A stretch of DNA of 64,000 bases from Planctomycetaceae bacterium (GTDB lineage: Bacteria; Planctomycetota; Phycisphaerae; Tepidisphaerales; Tepidisphaeraceae): positions 459,692 through 523,691 of the forward strand of contig JAIYCY010000025.1 of NCBI GenBank assembly GCA_027487775.1. Reading direction: 5' to 3'. Shown piece after piece: positions 35,340 to 44,152 of this stretch. The notes below the pieces were generated by a model. It saw nothing but the letters and a program-made list of their open reading frames with translations. It did not search any database and was not told the DNA's origin. Position 1 is the first letter of the stretch. Every line of letters begins with the position of its first letter. The translations under genes and the position numbers were made by a program.

Positions 35340-35945
35340 CTACACGCCCACCACGCGTTCGATGTCGACCCGCCACGGATGTTCGGGTGCGACGATCGTC
35401 ATCGTCTCCAGGACATGCCTCAGCTGCTCGGGTTTTAACTGTCCGAGCGCCACCCGCAGATCGAGCAAATCCTTTGGACGGCCCGCACGCACTCGATCGA
35501 TCAACACCAGGTGCGGCGCAAGCACCGGCACGTTGTACCCCGCCCGCACGATCCACCTCGCCAGACTCTCGCGAACGCGCGTGTCACGACGATCGATCCA
35601 GTCGATCCCGTCCGACTCATGCAGTTCGATGTCGAACGTGATCCCGTCACGCCGCTCAAATCGCAACAGATCCACGGGTCTCATCAGCATCTGACGATCG
35701 CGCAGCAGCGCCCATCGTCCGCCGAGATTGAACGCGAGCTTTCCCGGGGCCTTTCCCGCGCAGAGATAGTCGCGCAGTTCGCCCTGATGATCGCGCAGCA
35801 CCGCCACCCGGGCCGCCCCATGTCCACGCGTCAATCGCCCGAGCCATAGATCGATCGCCCAGCCTCCCACCACACACCAGGGCCTCGCAAAGGCGTTCAT
35901 TGCGGTTGCGACACGCAGCGGAACTTGGAAGTCTGCAAAATCCAT
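35340..35945 (-). CDS. Nucleotidyltransferase-fold protein lacking catalytic aspartates
   Basis: 201 residues, ATG at 35945. The N-terminus matches the aminoglycoside/lincosamide nucleotidyltransferase group: PWCVVGGWAIDLWLGRLTRGH. Active members continue with H-D-D-x-D, in which two acidic residues hold magnesium. Here the sequence is GHGAARVAVL, with Ala44 and Arg46 in those places. Later family features remain (LRFERRDGITFDIELHES, LVLIDRVRAGRPKDLLDLRVAL). It is therefore probably a non-catalytic relative or has a shifted active site. The frame is intact, so it is not a recent pseudogene. A perfect 19-bp palindrome lies 24 bases upstream of the start. Confidence 0.72.
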   Translation of the reverse strand: MDFADFQVPLRVATAMNAFARPWCVVGGWAIDLWLGRLTRGHGAARVAVLRDHQGELRDYLCAGKAPGKLAFNLGGRWALLRDRQMLMRPVDLLRFERRDGITFDIELHESDGIDWIDRRDTRVRESLARWIVRAGYNVPVLAPHLVLIDRVRAGRPKDLLDLRVALGQLKPEQLRHVLETMTIVAPEHPWRVDIERVVGV

Positions 35946-35968
35946 CGCCGGTCATCCATTCGTTTCAT

Positions 35969-35987
35969 TCATCGATTCAATCGATGA
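35969..35987. promoter_or_regulatory. Perfect 19-bp palindrome, possible operator
   Basis: TCATCGATT-C-AATCGATGA has 9-bp arms around one central base. It lies between the divergent nucleotidyltransferase-like gene and the bactofilin gene, where a dimeric repressor could act. Confidence 0.4.
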
Positions 35988-36280
35988 CGATTTCCAACTA
36001 TACTCCCGGGCAGCAAGCATGAAGCGGCGTATCATGCTCCATTTATCGACCGATTCATCGGACAGCTTGGACGCGAACGGGCGAATGCGGCGCGAATTCG
36101 TGGAAAATGCCTGCGGAAGAATCGAGCCGCACCCGGTATTTTCATCAGGTTATCCACAATTTCATTCACAGTCGAAGTGGATGGATTTCGATCCTCTCCG
36201 GCGATTGAAGCCTGACCCTGATGCCGCTATCGTCCCGCCCGAACCGTCACACCCGACGGACAACCCAGGAGGCTACGAAA

Positions 36281-36694
36281 ATGGCAGACCCCACAGGTGA
36301 GTTCACGACAGTCATCGGTCCAGATGCAAAATTTGAGGGCAAGCTCTCGTTTGAAAAGGGACTTCGCTTGCAAGGCCAACTCAACGGCGAAATCTCGACC
36401 GCTGGCAAGCTGCAGGTGACCAAGGAAGCCCAGATGGACGCGAACGTCGATGCCAGCGCCATCATCATCGAAGGCAAGGTGAAGGGTAACCTTTCAGCGA
36501 CCGATCGCATCGAACTGAAGAGCTCGGCTCGCTACGAGGGCAATCTCACGGCTTCGAAGCTCGTGGTCGAAGAAGGCGCTGTGTTTGTCGGACAGGTCAG
36601 CGTCGGACCCGACGCACCCAAGGGCAAGCCCAGCGCAGGCATCGCCCGACCCAACCCGGCCGCCCAACCGGGTCAAGGCGCTCCGCGGACCTGA
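36281..36694 (+). CDS. Bactofilin
   Basis: 137 residues from the ATG at 36281, preceded by AGGAGG. Bactofilins polymerise into non-polar filaments and scaffold envelope enzymes. The core runs from residue ~9 to ~110 as a right-handed beta-helix: TTVIGPDAKFEGKLSFEKGLRLQGQLNGEISTAGKLQV is the typical opening, then MDANVDASAIIIEGKVKGNL, DRIELKSSARYEGNLTASKLVVEEGAVFVG. The tail is Pro/Gly/Ala-rich. The next genes are a zinc-ribbon bactofilin and a LysM membrane protein, which suggests a common cell-shape or wall-scaffold role. Confidence 0.93.
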   Translation: MADPTGEFTTVIGPDAKFEGKLSFEKGLRLQGQLNGEISTAGKLQVTKEAQMDANVDASAIIIEGKVKGNLSATDRIELKSSARYEGNLTASKLVVEEGAVFVGQVSVGPDAPKGKPSAGIARPNPAAQPGQGAPRT

Positions 36695-37069
36695 TGACCG
36701 GCATGGGATGCTGATCGAACGTTCTTCGATCCTGACAACGATCTTCGATCCGGATGTTGACACGGATGTCACGCCCCTCGCCCGACCGGGCAAGTGGCTA
36801 TCATCTTTGCACGGATGCTTGCTCCGCTCGGGCGGCACGGAGGTCATGGACGAACCGCAAAGGACTCGACTCCGTGTCGTCCGACGCGAGCCCTGTAAGC
36901 TCGTGAATTCGCAGGTCGATCGTGCCACCGATCCTGCCGTGTCAGGTGATCTTGGCGGATGACGCCTGCGCGTACGCCTGAATCGCTTAGACGACGATTG
37001 ATTTCGTGTAGGCGTTGCCGTTTTGGTGTTGATCTTGAGGCCCGTTGGTCGAAGGATGTTGAGGCAGCG
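36695..37069. other. Gap between the two bactofilin genes
   Basis: 375 bases. Open frames here are short and lack a ribosome binding site or recognisable protein pattern. No clear terminator or promoter seen. Confidence 0.4.
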
Positions 37070-37504
37070 ATGTCGAACCTCAACGAAGCACAATATCGAC
37101 CCGAGGATCGTCAGACGATCGTCTGTCTGTACTGTGGTCGCGCGCAGGACGTATCGCGGCGTGCGATGACGCTGACGTGCAAGTTTTGCAGCAAGAGCCT
37201 GAAGCTCGAAGACATCACCATCAAGAATTACGAAGCCAGACGACACATCGACACGTGCGGCATTGTGGTCGTTGAGAAGAAGGGGCAGGTCAACGCGGAC
37301 CGGATTCTCTGCGGCGGACTCGTTGCGCGTGGCCGCATCCGTGGAACCATCATGAGCCGCGGTCCGGTGTTGGTCGGTCCGGAAGCCGAAGTTCGAGGCG
37401 ACGTTTCAGCGCCGATCCTCGCGGTCGGCGCGGGGGCTGTCCTGCACGGTTTTTATCGCATCGGCGTTGACCCCGACGCCGATCGCGCCGTCGCCCCCGA
37501 TTGA
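37070..37504 (+). CDS. Zinc-ribbon bactofilin-like protein
   Basis: 144 residues from the ATG at 37070; the frame is open further upstream but without conserved sequence. Residues 19-40 form a four-cysteine ribbon: Cys19, Cys22, Cys37 and Cys40 (CLYCGRAQDV ... LTCKFC). This is followed by a short bactofilin-like beta-helix: KLEDITIKNYEARRHIDTCGIVVVEKKGQVNADRILCGGLVARGRIRGTI then GPVLVGPEAEVRGDVSAPILAVGAGAVLHG. The ribbon could tether the filament to nucleic acid or another protein. It lies in line with a plain bactofilin gene and the LysM gene on the same strand. Confidence 0.8.
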   Translation: MSNLNEAQYRPEDRQTIVCLYCGRAQDVSRRAMTLTCKFCSKSLKLEDITIKNYEARRHIDTCGIVVVEKKGQVNADRILCGGLVARGRIRGTIMSRGPVLVGPEAEVRGDVSAPILAVGAGAVLHGFYRIGVDPDADRAVAPD

Positions 37505-37570
37505 GCCTGCCGGTCGACGACAGACGAGCAACGAGCACATCACGTTTCGTCAACGCAGGCAAGCGCGCCC

Positions 37571-37609
37571 GACAGGCGCGTCAGACAGGCGCGTCAGACA
37601 ACTGCATCA
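37571..37609. repeat. Three tandem 13-bp repeats
   Basis: GACAGGCGCGTCA occurs twice in exact tandem (37571-37596), followed by a degenerate third copy GACAACTGCATCA. It lies in the gap after the zinc-ribbon bactofilin gene. Confidence 0.75.
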
Positions 37610-37750
37610 GATCGATGCATTGAATGAAAGAAAAATCGTCGGACGGCGTCGATCGCACGCAGATGCTTTGCAAAATGCGTCCGAGAACTGCATACTAGAA
37701 AAACTTAAAATCGACGGAGTCGATCGCCATATCTCGTGGAAGGGATGCCC

Positions 37751-38773
37751 ATGTTGATGCTACGAAAAGATGTCAAGCTCGGTCTGGTCCTCGGCGGAGT
37801 CGTTCTGGGTGTTGCGGGTGTTTACCTGCTGCTCAGCGCGGTCGGCGGATCGAAGCGTGAAGGCGTTGAGATTGCCACGATCGCGCCGGACGATACGTCG
37901 GCGTCAACATCGGCAAGCCTGAACACGGTGGCCCCATCACCAGCGACCGTCCGCACCGGATCCTCCTCCCCCGCTGCGTCGGGTCCAATCGCAAGCGCGG
38001 CGGGCCATGCAGCGCCTTCGAGTGTTTCAATTCCGACGTCGGTCAGCATGACCTCCGGCGCATCATCGAGCATCGGATCAAGCATCGGCGGGCAACAGGA
38101 TGATCCCTGGGCGGCTGCGTTTGAGACCGGTCGCGTCAGCACGACCATGACCGTGACTGAGAACCCGCTCAATCGACCCACCGACCCCGCCGTTCGTCAA
38201 CAAGCCCTCGACAGCGTTGCAGGTCGATCCCCAACAGCCTCCGGCCCCGCTTCATCGTCGGCTTCTTCCACATCTGCATCTTCAGCGGGTGCCTCTTCAG
38301 CGGGTGCCTCTTCAGCGGGATCCATGCCTTCGTCGGCCTCGGGCCCGTCCTCCGGTTCCGCCTCGGGAACAGCGGCCGGCACGTACACCATTCAGGTCGG
38401 CGACACCTTCAGCTCGATCGCTCTCGATCACTACGGCGAGTCCCGTCATTATCTGCTCATCCAGCAAGCCAATCCCGGAATCGACCCTCAACGGCTTAAG
38501 CCGGGCATGACCATCAAGCTCCCATCCCTGCCCACGCGATCCAACGATGCCACCCGTGACGACACGGCGGGCACGCCCGCACCGCTCGACGAAGCCCGTC
38601 AGTATCGCGTTCAGATCGGTGACAGCCTCCATGCCATTTCCACGCGTCTTTACGGCGATATCTCACGCTGGCAAAAGATCTACGAGCTCAACCGCTCCCA
38701 AATCGGCGATAACCCGGCTCGACTCAAAGTCGGCATGATTCTCGTCCTCCCGGAACCGCCCACCGTTCGTTAA
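37751..38773 (+). CDS. Membrane-anchored protein with two LysM domains
   Basis: 340 residues from the ATG at 37751; ATGs at 37745 and 37757 are close alternatives around a GGAAGGG ribosome binding site. An N-terminal membrane anchor (KLGLVLGGVVLGVAGVYLLLSAVGG) is followed by ~185 residues rich in Ser, Ala and Gly with the repeat SAGASSAGASSAG. Two LysM peptidoglycan-binding domains come last: residues ~212-258 (YTIQVGDTFSSIALDHYGES ... LKPGMTIKLP) and ~284-331 (YRVQIGDSLHAISTRLYGD ... LKVGMILVLP). It probably links the inner membrane to the wall. Its position after two bactofilin-type genes supports a structural role. Confidence 0.88.
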   Translation: MLMLRKDVKLGLVLGGVVLGVAGVYLLLSAVGGSKREGVEIATIAPDDTSASTSASLNTVAPSPATVRTGSSSPAASGPIASAAGHAAPSSVSIPTSVSMTSGASSSIGSSIGGQQDDPWAAAFETGRVSTTMTVTENPLNRPTDPAVRQQALDSVAGRSPTASGPASSSASSTSASSAGASSAGASSAGSMPSSASGPSSGSASGTAAGTYTIQVGDTFSSIALDHYGESRHYLLIQQANPGIDPQRLKPGMTIKLPSLPTRSNDATRDDTAGTPAPLDEARQYRVQIGDSLHAISTRLYGDISRWQKIYELNRSQIGDNPARLKVGMILVLPEPPTVR

Positions 38774-39289
38774 TCACCTCGCCGTTCCACAATACACTTC
38801 GAGACGTCGCTTCCCGGTATCGCGTTGAAACATCGTCTGGGTTGCAACATACAACTCGAATCTCAAGCGAGCCATTTGCGTCAGCAGATGGCTCGTCCAC
38901 TTTGCATTCAATCCAATGCTCGACACACGACGCTGCAGTATCAAACGCACCAAGCCGATCTCGCACAAACTTCTGTCAGGACCGATGTCGATGCTGTACG
39001 GCAATACTCCGCCCAGACTCTGTCTGGTATCGAGTTTGAACTCGACCGGCGTGCCATACTCATGCACACCGCCGATTTTTTGCCCAAGAAATACGCACCC
39101 ATCTGAGGCAGCTTGTTAAGGATCAAAATCATTTCAGCAGACTCTTTGCTCACTTGATGAGCGGGCCGCTGTCGAATCTGTCGGGAATACGCGGAATTTT
39201 CGTTGTTGTTGGCATCCACATTTGATCTGCATACCTCCTGAGCGAATCCACAACCGATGGTGGCACGACGTTCGCAGTGGGGTGTATCG
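38774..39289. other. Gap without a supportable gene
   Basis: 516 bases, lower in GC than the flanks. An open frame of 97 codons on the minus strand (38774-39067, GTG start) lacks a ribosome binding site and any family pattern and is not called. Nothing else is evident. Confidence 0.4.
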
Positions 39290-39604
39290 ATGAACGTTGA
39301 CGCAGATATATCCCGATCCCGTTCGATGCGAATGGCCTCGTCCGGCAATCGTTCGGAGACCGACTTGGTCGAAATCGCTCCGAGCGCTTTGTGGACTTGG
39401 GCCCGCGTGATTGCGGTGATTGCGGTGGTTGCGGCGTCTTTCTTAATCGTGTGGCGTGGTAACGTTCATGTTCAACCCAATGCCAGCCCGAGCCTCCTCA
39501 TCCCCCTCCTCACCGCCACATCCGCGATCGTCTTCGTTCTGACCGCCCTGACGTGGGCGGTCCAAAAATCGACTCCACAAGCCGCCGACTATGGACGGAC
39601 GTAA
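39290..39604 (+). CDS. Small two-helix membrane protein
   Basis: 104 residues from the ATG at 39290. Two hydrophobic helices (ARVIAVIAVVAASFLIVWRG and LLIPLLTATSAIVFVLTALTWAV) flank a short loop with HVQPNASPS. The N-terminal 35 residues are Ser/Arg-rich. No recognised family. A strong terminator about 210 bases downstream (39817-39858) suggests a transcribed unit. Kept as a gene because of the coherent topology, with moderate certainty. Confidence 0.5.
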   Translation: MNVDADISRSRSMRMASSGNRSETDLVEIAPSALWTWARVIAVIAVVAASFLIVWRGNVHVQPNASPSLLIPLLTATSAIVFVLTALTWAVQKSTPQAADYGRT

Positions 39605-39816
39605 ACCAAACGGACGTAGACCGGGCGGACGTAAACCCGCACACCAATTGGACCACTCACGGACATCTGAAGGCACGACTGAACGAACTTCCGAACGCAC
39701 ACTGCAGGGCCCACAAGAACTTCAGCATTCACGATTCGTTCAAACACCATGAATTGATTCAAACTTCCCGGTCGCATCAGCCGCGTATTCGGGACACACC
39801 CTCCTCCTCCTCCGCG

Positions 39817-39858
39817 ACCGACCGGCCTGCTCCGCATCAGGCCGGTCGGTTCTTTTGT
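39817..39858 (+). terminator. Strong intrinsic terminator
   Basis: A 13-bp perfect stem, ACCGACCGGCCTG (39817-39829) with CAGGCCGGTCGGT (39838-39850), has an 8-base loop and is followed by TCTTTTGTT. It ends the unit containing the small membrane protein and insulates the lipoprotein gene at 39919. Confidence 0.88.
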
Positions 39859-39918
39859 TGCGTCTTGAATGCCCATGACCCTTGCCTTCCACCACCTTCT
39901 CAAGGGAGACTCGGAAGA

Positions 39919-40593
39919 ATGCCACCCAAGCGATCCATCGCTCATACCTTTTTTCTCGTAGGCATTTGTCTGCTCGGTCTGACCCTTTCCGGATGCGCGG
40001 CGGTCGGCGCACTGGCAGGCAAACTCCTGCCCGAGCCGCCGATCCCTGCGCGTTTCATTCTCCCGTCCGTTCCGACCCTCGTCTTCGTCGAGAACTCAAG
40101 TCAACCCGGCAACGCCTCCATCGATGCCGATCCCCTCGCACGTCACATCCACAACGATTTGACTCGCTTCGAAGTCGTGCCGGTGATTCCTCTCGACAAA
40201 CTTCAAACCCTCCGCGATCTCGAATCCACACGATTCAGGAATCGATCCATCACCGAAGTCGCCTCTCAGCTCGGCGCGGCTCAAGTGCTCTACGTCGACG
40301 TGCAGGGCGTCGCTGTCGGCAGTGTGCCCGGCAGCGACGTCGTCAAGGCGATCGGCTCGGCGCGGGTCCGTGTGATTGATGTCGCCACCGCTCAGGTCAT
40401 CTTCCCGCGTGAATCGACAGACGGCCTGCCGATCAGCTTCGAAACGCGTCCCCGTCGAATCGCCAGCGGCTCCGCCAACCCCACGGTTGCAGCCGCGCGT
40501 GCCGAGGTGCTTGCCGAGCTTGGCAAACGCATCGCCCAACTTTTCCGCGACTATCAGATCGATGAAAATGATGCGTCACTCGACGCCTATTGA
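39919..40593 (+). CDS. Lipoprotein of unknown function
   Basis: 224 residues from the ATG at 39919, with AGGGAG upstream; the open frame extends 5' across the terminator and is not coding there. Signal with lipobox LTLSGC (residues ~22-27). The mature part has VPTLVFVENSSQPGNASIDADPLARHIHNDLTRFEVVPVIPLDKLQTLRD, then VASQLGAAQVLYVDVQGVAVGS and ARVRVIDVATAQVIFP. The pattern resembles envelope lipoproteins with an alpha/beta domain similar to TolB N-terminal or CsgG-type folds, but I do not assign a family. It is followed 63 bases later by radA. Confidence 0.75.
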   Translation: MPPKRSIAHTFFLVGICLLGLTLSGCAAVGALAGKLLPEPPIPARFILPSVPTLVFVENSSQPGNASIDADPLARHIHNDLTRFEVVPVIPLDKLQTLRDLESTRFRNRSITEVASQLGAAQVLYVDVQGVAVGSVPGSDVVKAIGSARVRVIDVATAQVIFPRESTDGLPISFETRPRRIASGSANPTVAAARAEVLAELGKRIAQLFRDYQIDENDASLDAY

Positions 40594-40656
40594 CGCGCCT
40601 TCTTATTCGATCCGCCCGTCATCTTCCGTCCCTCAACCGTCGGCCCACCCAAGCAA

Positions 40657-42165
40657 ATGAGTAAAAAGGCCCGCCAACATTTCCTCTGCAATCAGTGCGG
40701 CGCCGATCATCCGAAGTGGTTTGGCAAATGCCCCGATTGCGGTGCTTGGGACAGCCTCGAAGCCTTCACCCCACCCACCGCCGATCCGCGCAAGCCGGAC
40801 TTGCCCAACGCCGATCCATCCGAAGCCCGGGCGCAGGCCCGCACGCTTGATGACATCGAATCACACGACGTCCCCAAGCACGCCACCGGCATCGCGGAGT
40901 TCGATCGCGTTCTGGGCGGAGGCGTCGTTCCCGGCGCTGCCATCCTTGTCGGCGGCGAGCCCGGCATTGGCAAGTCCACCCTTTTGTTGCAGATGGCAGG
41001 CGTTCTCGCGGGCGACGGGCCCGCTGCATCGCTCGAGGCGCGATCCCACGCCGATATCGTCCCGCCCATCTCGCCAAAGACATCCAAACGTGAATCCCAA
41101 AAGACGCTTTACATCACCAGCGAGGAGAGCGCTTCGCAGACCAAGCTCCGCGCCAAACGCCTCGGGCTTGGCTCGTCGCATTTGCTGGTGCTCGCCGAGA
41201 CCAATCTGGAGCGCATCGTTCATCAGATCAACACGTCGAATGCGCGTGTCGTCGTGATCGACTCGATCCAGATGATCTACAAACCGACGCTCCCCGCCGC
41301 GCCGGGATCGGTGACCCAGCTTCGCGAATGCTGCACGGAGTTGGTCTACCTCGCCAAAGCCACCGGCGTGGCGATTTTTTTTGTGGGTCACGTCACCAAG
41401 GCCGGATCTTTGGCAGGTCCCAAGCTCATTGAACACGTCGTCGACACAGTCGTCTACTTCGAAGGCGATCGCTTTCACGCGCATCGGATTGTTCGTTGCG
41501 TCAAGAATCGTTTCGGATCCACACACGAAGTCGGACTCTTCGAAATGACCGGGGGAGGCTTGCACGAGGTGCGTGACCCCGGCAATCTTTTTGCTCGACC
41601 CTACGGAAGCGAGGGCCCGCCGAGCGGTAGCGTGCTCGCCGCCGCTTCGACGGGCAGCCGCACCATGGTCGTCGAAGTGCAGGCATTGACCGCCCCGAGC
41701 GTCGTCGGCGCGGCCCGTCGTAAAGTGACCGGCGTCTCCAGCGATCGCGTCGCCATGATCATCGCAGTCCTCGAAAAACGATGCCGGCTTCGGCTCGCGG
41801 ATCAGGACGTCTTCGTCAATGTCGTGGGTGGCCTGAAACTGACCGAGCCGGGCATGGACTTGCCTGTCGCACTCGCGATCGCTAGCGCCTACGCGGACAC
41901 GCCACTCCCGCCCGGCACGATGGCGATCGGTGAACTTGGGCTCGGTGGGGAGATTCGACCTGTGAGCCAGCTCGATGCCCGGCTTAAAGAGGCTTCGCGC
42001 CTGGGCGTCGGGCATGCCGTCATCCCCGTCACCGGCGGCGCGATGCCCAAGCTCGGCGGGATGGCCCTGCACACGGTTCGCCGCCTCCATCAGGCTCTGG
42101 CCGACCTCAAACTCGAACGTCGCCGCCGCGATGAGCGAACCAGGGAACCCGAGGATTCGAACTAG
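40657..42165 (+). CDS. radA: DNA repair protein RadA
   Basis: 502 residues. RadA (Sms) is a RecA-related helicase that promotes branch migration during recombination. Seen: the N-terminal zinc finger CNQCGADHPKWFGKCPDCGAWDSL, Walker A GGEPGIGKSTLLLQMAG, a Walker B-like VVIDSIQMIY, the RadA-specific VKNRFGSTHEVGLFEM, and the C-terminal Lon-like domain DVFVNVVGGLKLTEPGMDLPVALAIASA. An insert of ~30 residues between the Walker A helix and KTLYITSEES (SLEARSHADIVPPISPKTSKRE) is longer than usual. Possibly co-transcribed with the lipoprotein upstream. Confidence 0.95.
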   Translation: MSKKARQHFLCNQCGADHPKWFGKCPDCGAWDSLEAFTPPTADPRKPDLPNADPSEARAQARTLDDIESHDVPKHATGIAEFDRVLGGGVVPGAAILVGGEPGIGKSTLLLQMAGVLAGDGPAASLEARSHADIVPPISPKTSKRESQKTLYITSEESASQTKLRAKRLGLGSSHLLVLAETNLERIVHQINTSNARVVVIDSIQMIYKPTLPAAPGSVTQLRECCTELVYLAKATGVAIFFVGHVTKAGSLAGPKLIEHVVDTVVYFEGDRFHAHRIVRCVKNRFGSTHEVGLFEMTGGGLHEVRDPGNLFARPYGSEGPPSGSVLAAASTGSRTMVVEVQALTAPSVVGAARRKVTGVSSDRVAMIIAVLEKRCRLRLADQDVFVNVVGGLKLTEPGMDLPVALAIASAYADTPLPPGTMAIGELGLGGEIRPVSQLDARLKEASRLGVGHAVIPVTGGAMPKLGGMALHTVRRLHQALADLKLERRRRDERTREPEDSN

Positions 42166-42234
42166 GCTCGACTTACGCCCGGTGATGACACACGCCTTGC
42201 CGAGTTCGATCGGATCACTAGCATCATCGGGCCT

Positions 42235-43860
42235 ATGACTTACCGCGTTCTGATTGCCGATCCCGTCGCCGCCGAGGGAATCGAACTGCTCAAGGTCCGC
42301 GGGATCGAGTGCGTCGAATCCTTCGGCCTGAAGCAGGACCAACTGATCGCTCAGGTGGGCGACTTCGACGCGATCGTGTGTCGCTCGGGGATCAAGGTCA
42401 CTGCGCCGGTGCTGAAGAATCCTGGGAAGCTCAAGGCGATCGCCCGCGCGGGCGTCGGCGTGGACAACATCGATCTTGAGGCCGCGACGCAGGCGGGCGT
42501 CCTGGTTTTGAATACCGCCGAGGCTTCGACACTTTCCACCGCCGAGCACGCGTTGGCGTTGATGTACGCGGTCGCCCGCAAGATTCCCGCCGCCGACGCG
42601 CATGTCCGGTCGGGGCAATGGAAGCGCGGTCAGTTTCAAGGCACGCAGCTTGCCGGCAAAACGCTGGGCGTGGTCGGACTCGGTCGCATCGGTCGAACCG
42701 TTGCCACCCGCGCGCTGGCCATGGAGATGCACGTCGTCGGGTACGACCCGTTTTTCCCGAGCGAAACCGCCCTCGACGGCCGGGTCCGGATCATCCGCGA
42801 CTTCGACGAGTTCCTCGCGAAGCTCGACGTCATCACGTTCCATGTTCCCGGCGGAGGCGACACCAAGCACTTGCTCAATCGCGATCGACTCTTCAACAAG
42901 TGCAAACCGAATCTGATCGTCATCAACGACGCGCGTGGCGAGGTGCTCGATGAGATCGCGCTGGCCGACGCGCTGCGTGAGAAGAAAATCGCGGCTGCGG
43001 GGATTGACGTCTACGCGACCGAACCTCCAGTCGCGGATCATCCGCTTTTTTCGCTTCCGAATGTTGTTCTCACACCGCATCTCGGAGCGAGCACCGACGA
43101 GGCTCAGCAGGCGGTCGCGGTCGCGGCGTGTGAGGCGATCGCGCTCTACCTGAGCACGGGCGAGATTCGCGGCGCGGTCAATGTCGCGGGCTTGAAGCTC
43201 GATCTGCCCGAAGACGAGGCCTGCTTCGCGCGGCTTGCCTCGCGTATCGGGATGCTGCTTTCGGGTTATCATGGTCAACACGGATTCAAGACCGTGACTG
43301 TGCGTGCAAGCGGATCGCGAGCGACCAAGCTCCTGCCCACGTTGCTGAAGCTCGCCGCTGTCGAGTTGCTGAGGCCGCGTATGGAAACGCCGGTGAATCT
43401 CATCAACGTCGAAACCATCGCGAGGCAGCGTGGCATCGAGCTGATTGCCGTTCCCGAAACCGATCCGCCCTCGGGTCTTGTCGGCGACATCATCGGGGTG
43501 CGCGTGGCCGATGAGAAGGGTGAAAGCCATCGCATTCTCGGCACGTGCTACGCGGATCGACTGCCGCGTGTCTTGCGGTTTGATGGTTACGCGATGGACA
43601 TGATCCCCGAAGGCCCGATGGTGCTGATCGAAAATCAGGATCAGCCGGGCGTGATCGGGACGGTTGGCACGATGTTCGGCGACGCGAAGGTGAACATCGC
43701 CGACATGGTCATCAGCCGCGAGCTCAAGCCCGACGGCTCGGCGCACGCGCTGATGGTCCTGAAGACCGATTCCGACGCCGGCGAATCGCTGCTCAATCGT
43801 CTTCGTGCCCGCCCGGGCATCCTCCGCGCGACCAGCCTGCGTCTGCCTCCGCGTCAATGA
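42235..43860 (+). CDS. serA: D-3-phosphoglycerate dehydrogenase
   Basis: 541 residues, the long SerA form. First step of serine synthesis: 3-phosphoglycerate to 3-phosphohydroxypyruvate with NAD. Domains: substrate/NAD-binding part (residues ~1-310) with VGVDNIDLEAAT, LGVVGLGRIGRTVATRA, NDARGEVLDE and LTPHLGASTDEAQQAVA; intervening ASB domain (~315-455); C-terminal ACT domain (MVLIENQDQPGVIGTVGTMFGDAKVNIADMVISRE), the probable site of serine feedback. Starts 69 bases after radA on the same strand. Confidence 0.96.
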   Translation: MTYRVLIADPVAAEGIELLKVRGIECVESFGLKQDQLIAQVGDFDAIVCRSGIKVTAPVLKNPGKLKAIARAGVGVDNIDLEAATQAGVLVLNTAEASTLSTAEHALALMYAVARKIPAADAHVRSGQWKRGQFQGTQLAGKTLGVVGLGRIGRTVATRALAMEMHVVGYDPFFPSETALDGRVRIIRDFDEFLAKLDVITFHVPGGGDTKHLLNRDRLFNKCKPNLIVINDARGEVLDEIALADALREKKIAAAGIDVYATEPPVADHPLFSLPNVVLTPHLGASTDEAQQAVAVAACEAIALYLSTGEIRGAVNVAGLKLDLPEDEACFARLASRIGMLLSGYHGQHGFKTVTVRASGSRATKLLPTLLKLAAVELLRPRMETPVNLINVETIARQRGIELIAVPETDPPSGLVGDIIGVRVADEKGESHRILGTCYADRLPRVLRFDGYAMDMIPEGPMVLIENQDQPGVIGTVGTMFGDAKVNIADMVISRELKPDGSAHALMVLKTDSDAGESLLNRLRARPGILRATSLRLPPRQ

Positions 43861-44152
43861 TCGTGTCATATGCTGGCCTCCTCTATACCCACTCGCGCGC
43901 TGCGCGTTTGCGTCCGCAGGTGCGCAGCGCAAAATCGGAAAATGTCCATACCGCACCGTTTTCACGCGAAATATGACCAGAAAACGAGGCACTCAATCGA
44001 CCCATCGACTGTCCGATGCACTTCAAACATGCGGTTTTCTCACGCTCGCGCGCACATTCAGGCGCGCTCGGAAACGCTTTCTGCATGCACGGCGATCCAT
44101 AGCGCAGTCCGACGCGATATGATCCTGACGATTGGCATGACCTTTACACAGG

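Noticed and set aside
35340-35945. Antibiotic-resistance nucleotidyltransferase
   Set aside because: The catalytic aspartates are replaced, so a resistance call is not supported.
36150-36158. Replication origin
   Set aside because: Only one DnaA box, no AT-rich unwinding region or box cluster, and no dnaA/dnaN/gidA gene nearby.
38774-39067. 97-codon gene on the minus strand
   Set aside because: GTG start without a ribosome binding site and no recognisable pattern; kept as non-coding.
40861-43992. Very long open frame (over 1000 codons) on the minus strand
   Set aside because: It lies opposite radA and serA, both well-supported, and its translation is the codon-complement type rich in Asp, Arg and His without any family motif. 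Long antisense frames are common in GC-rich genes.
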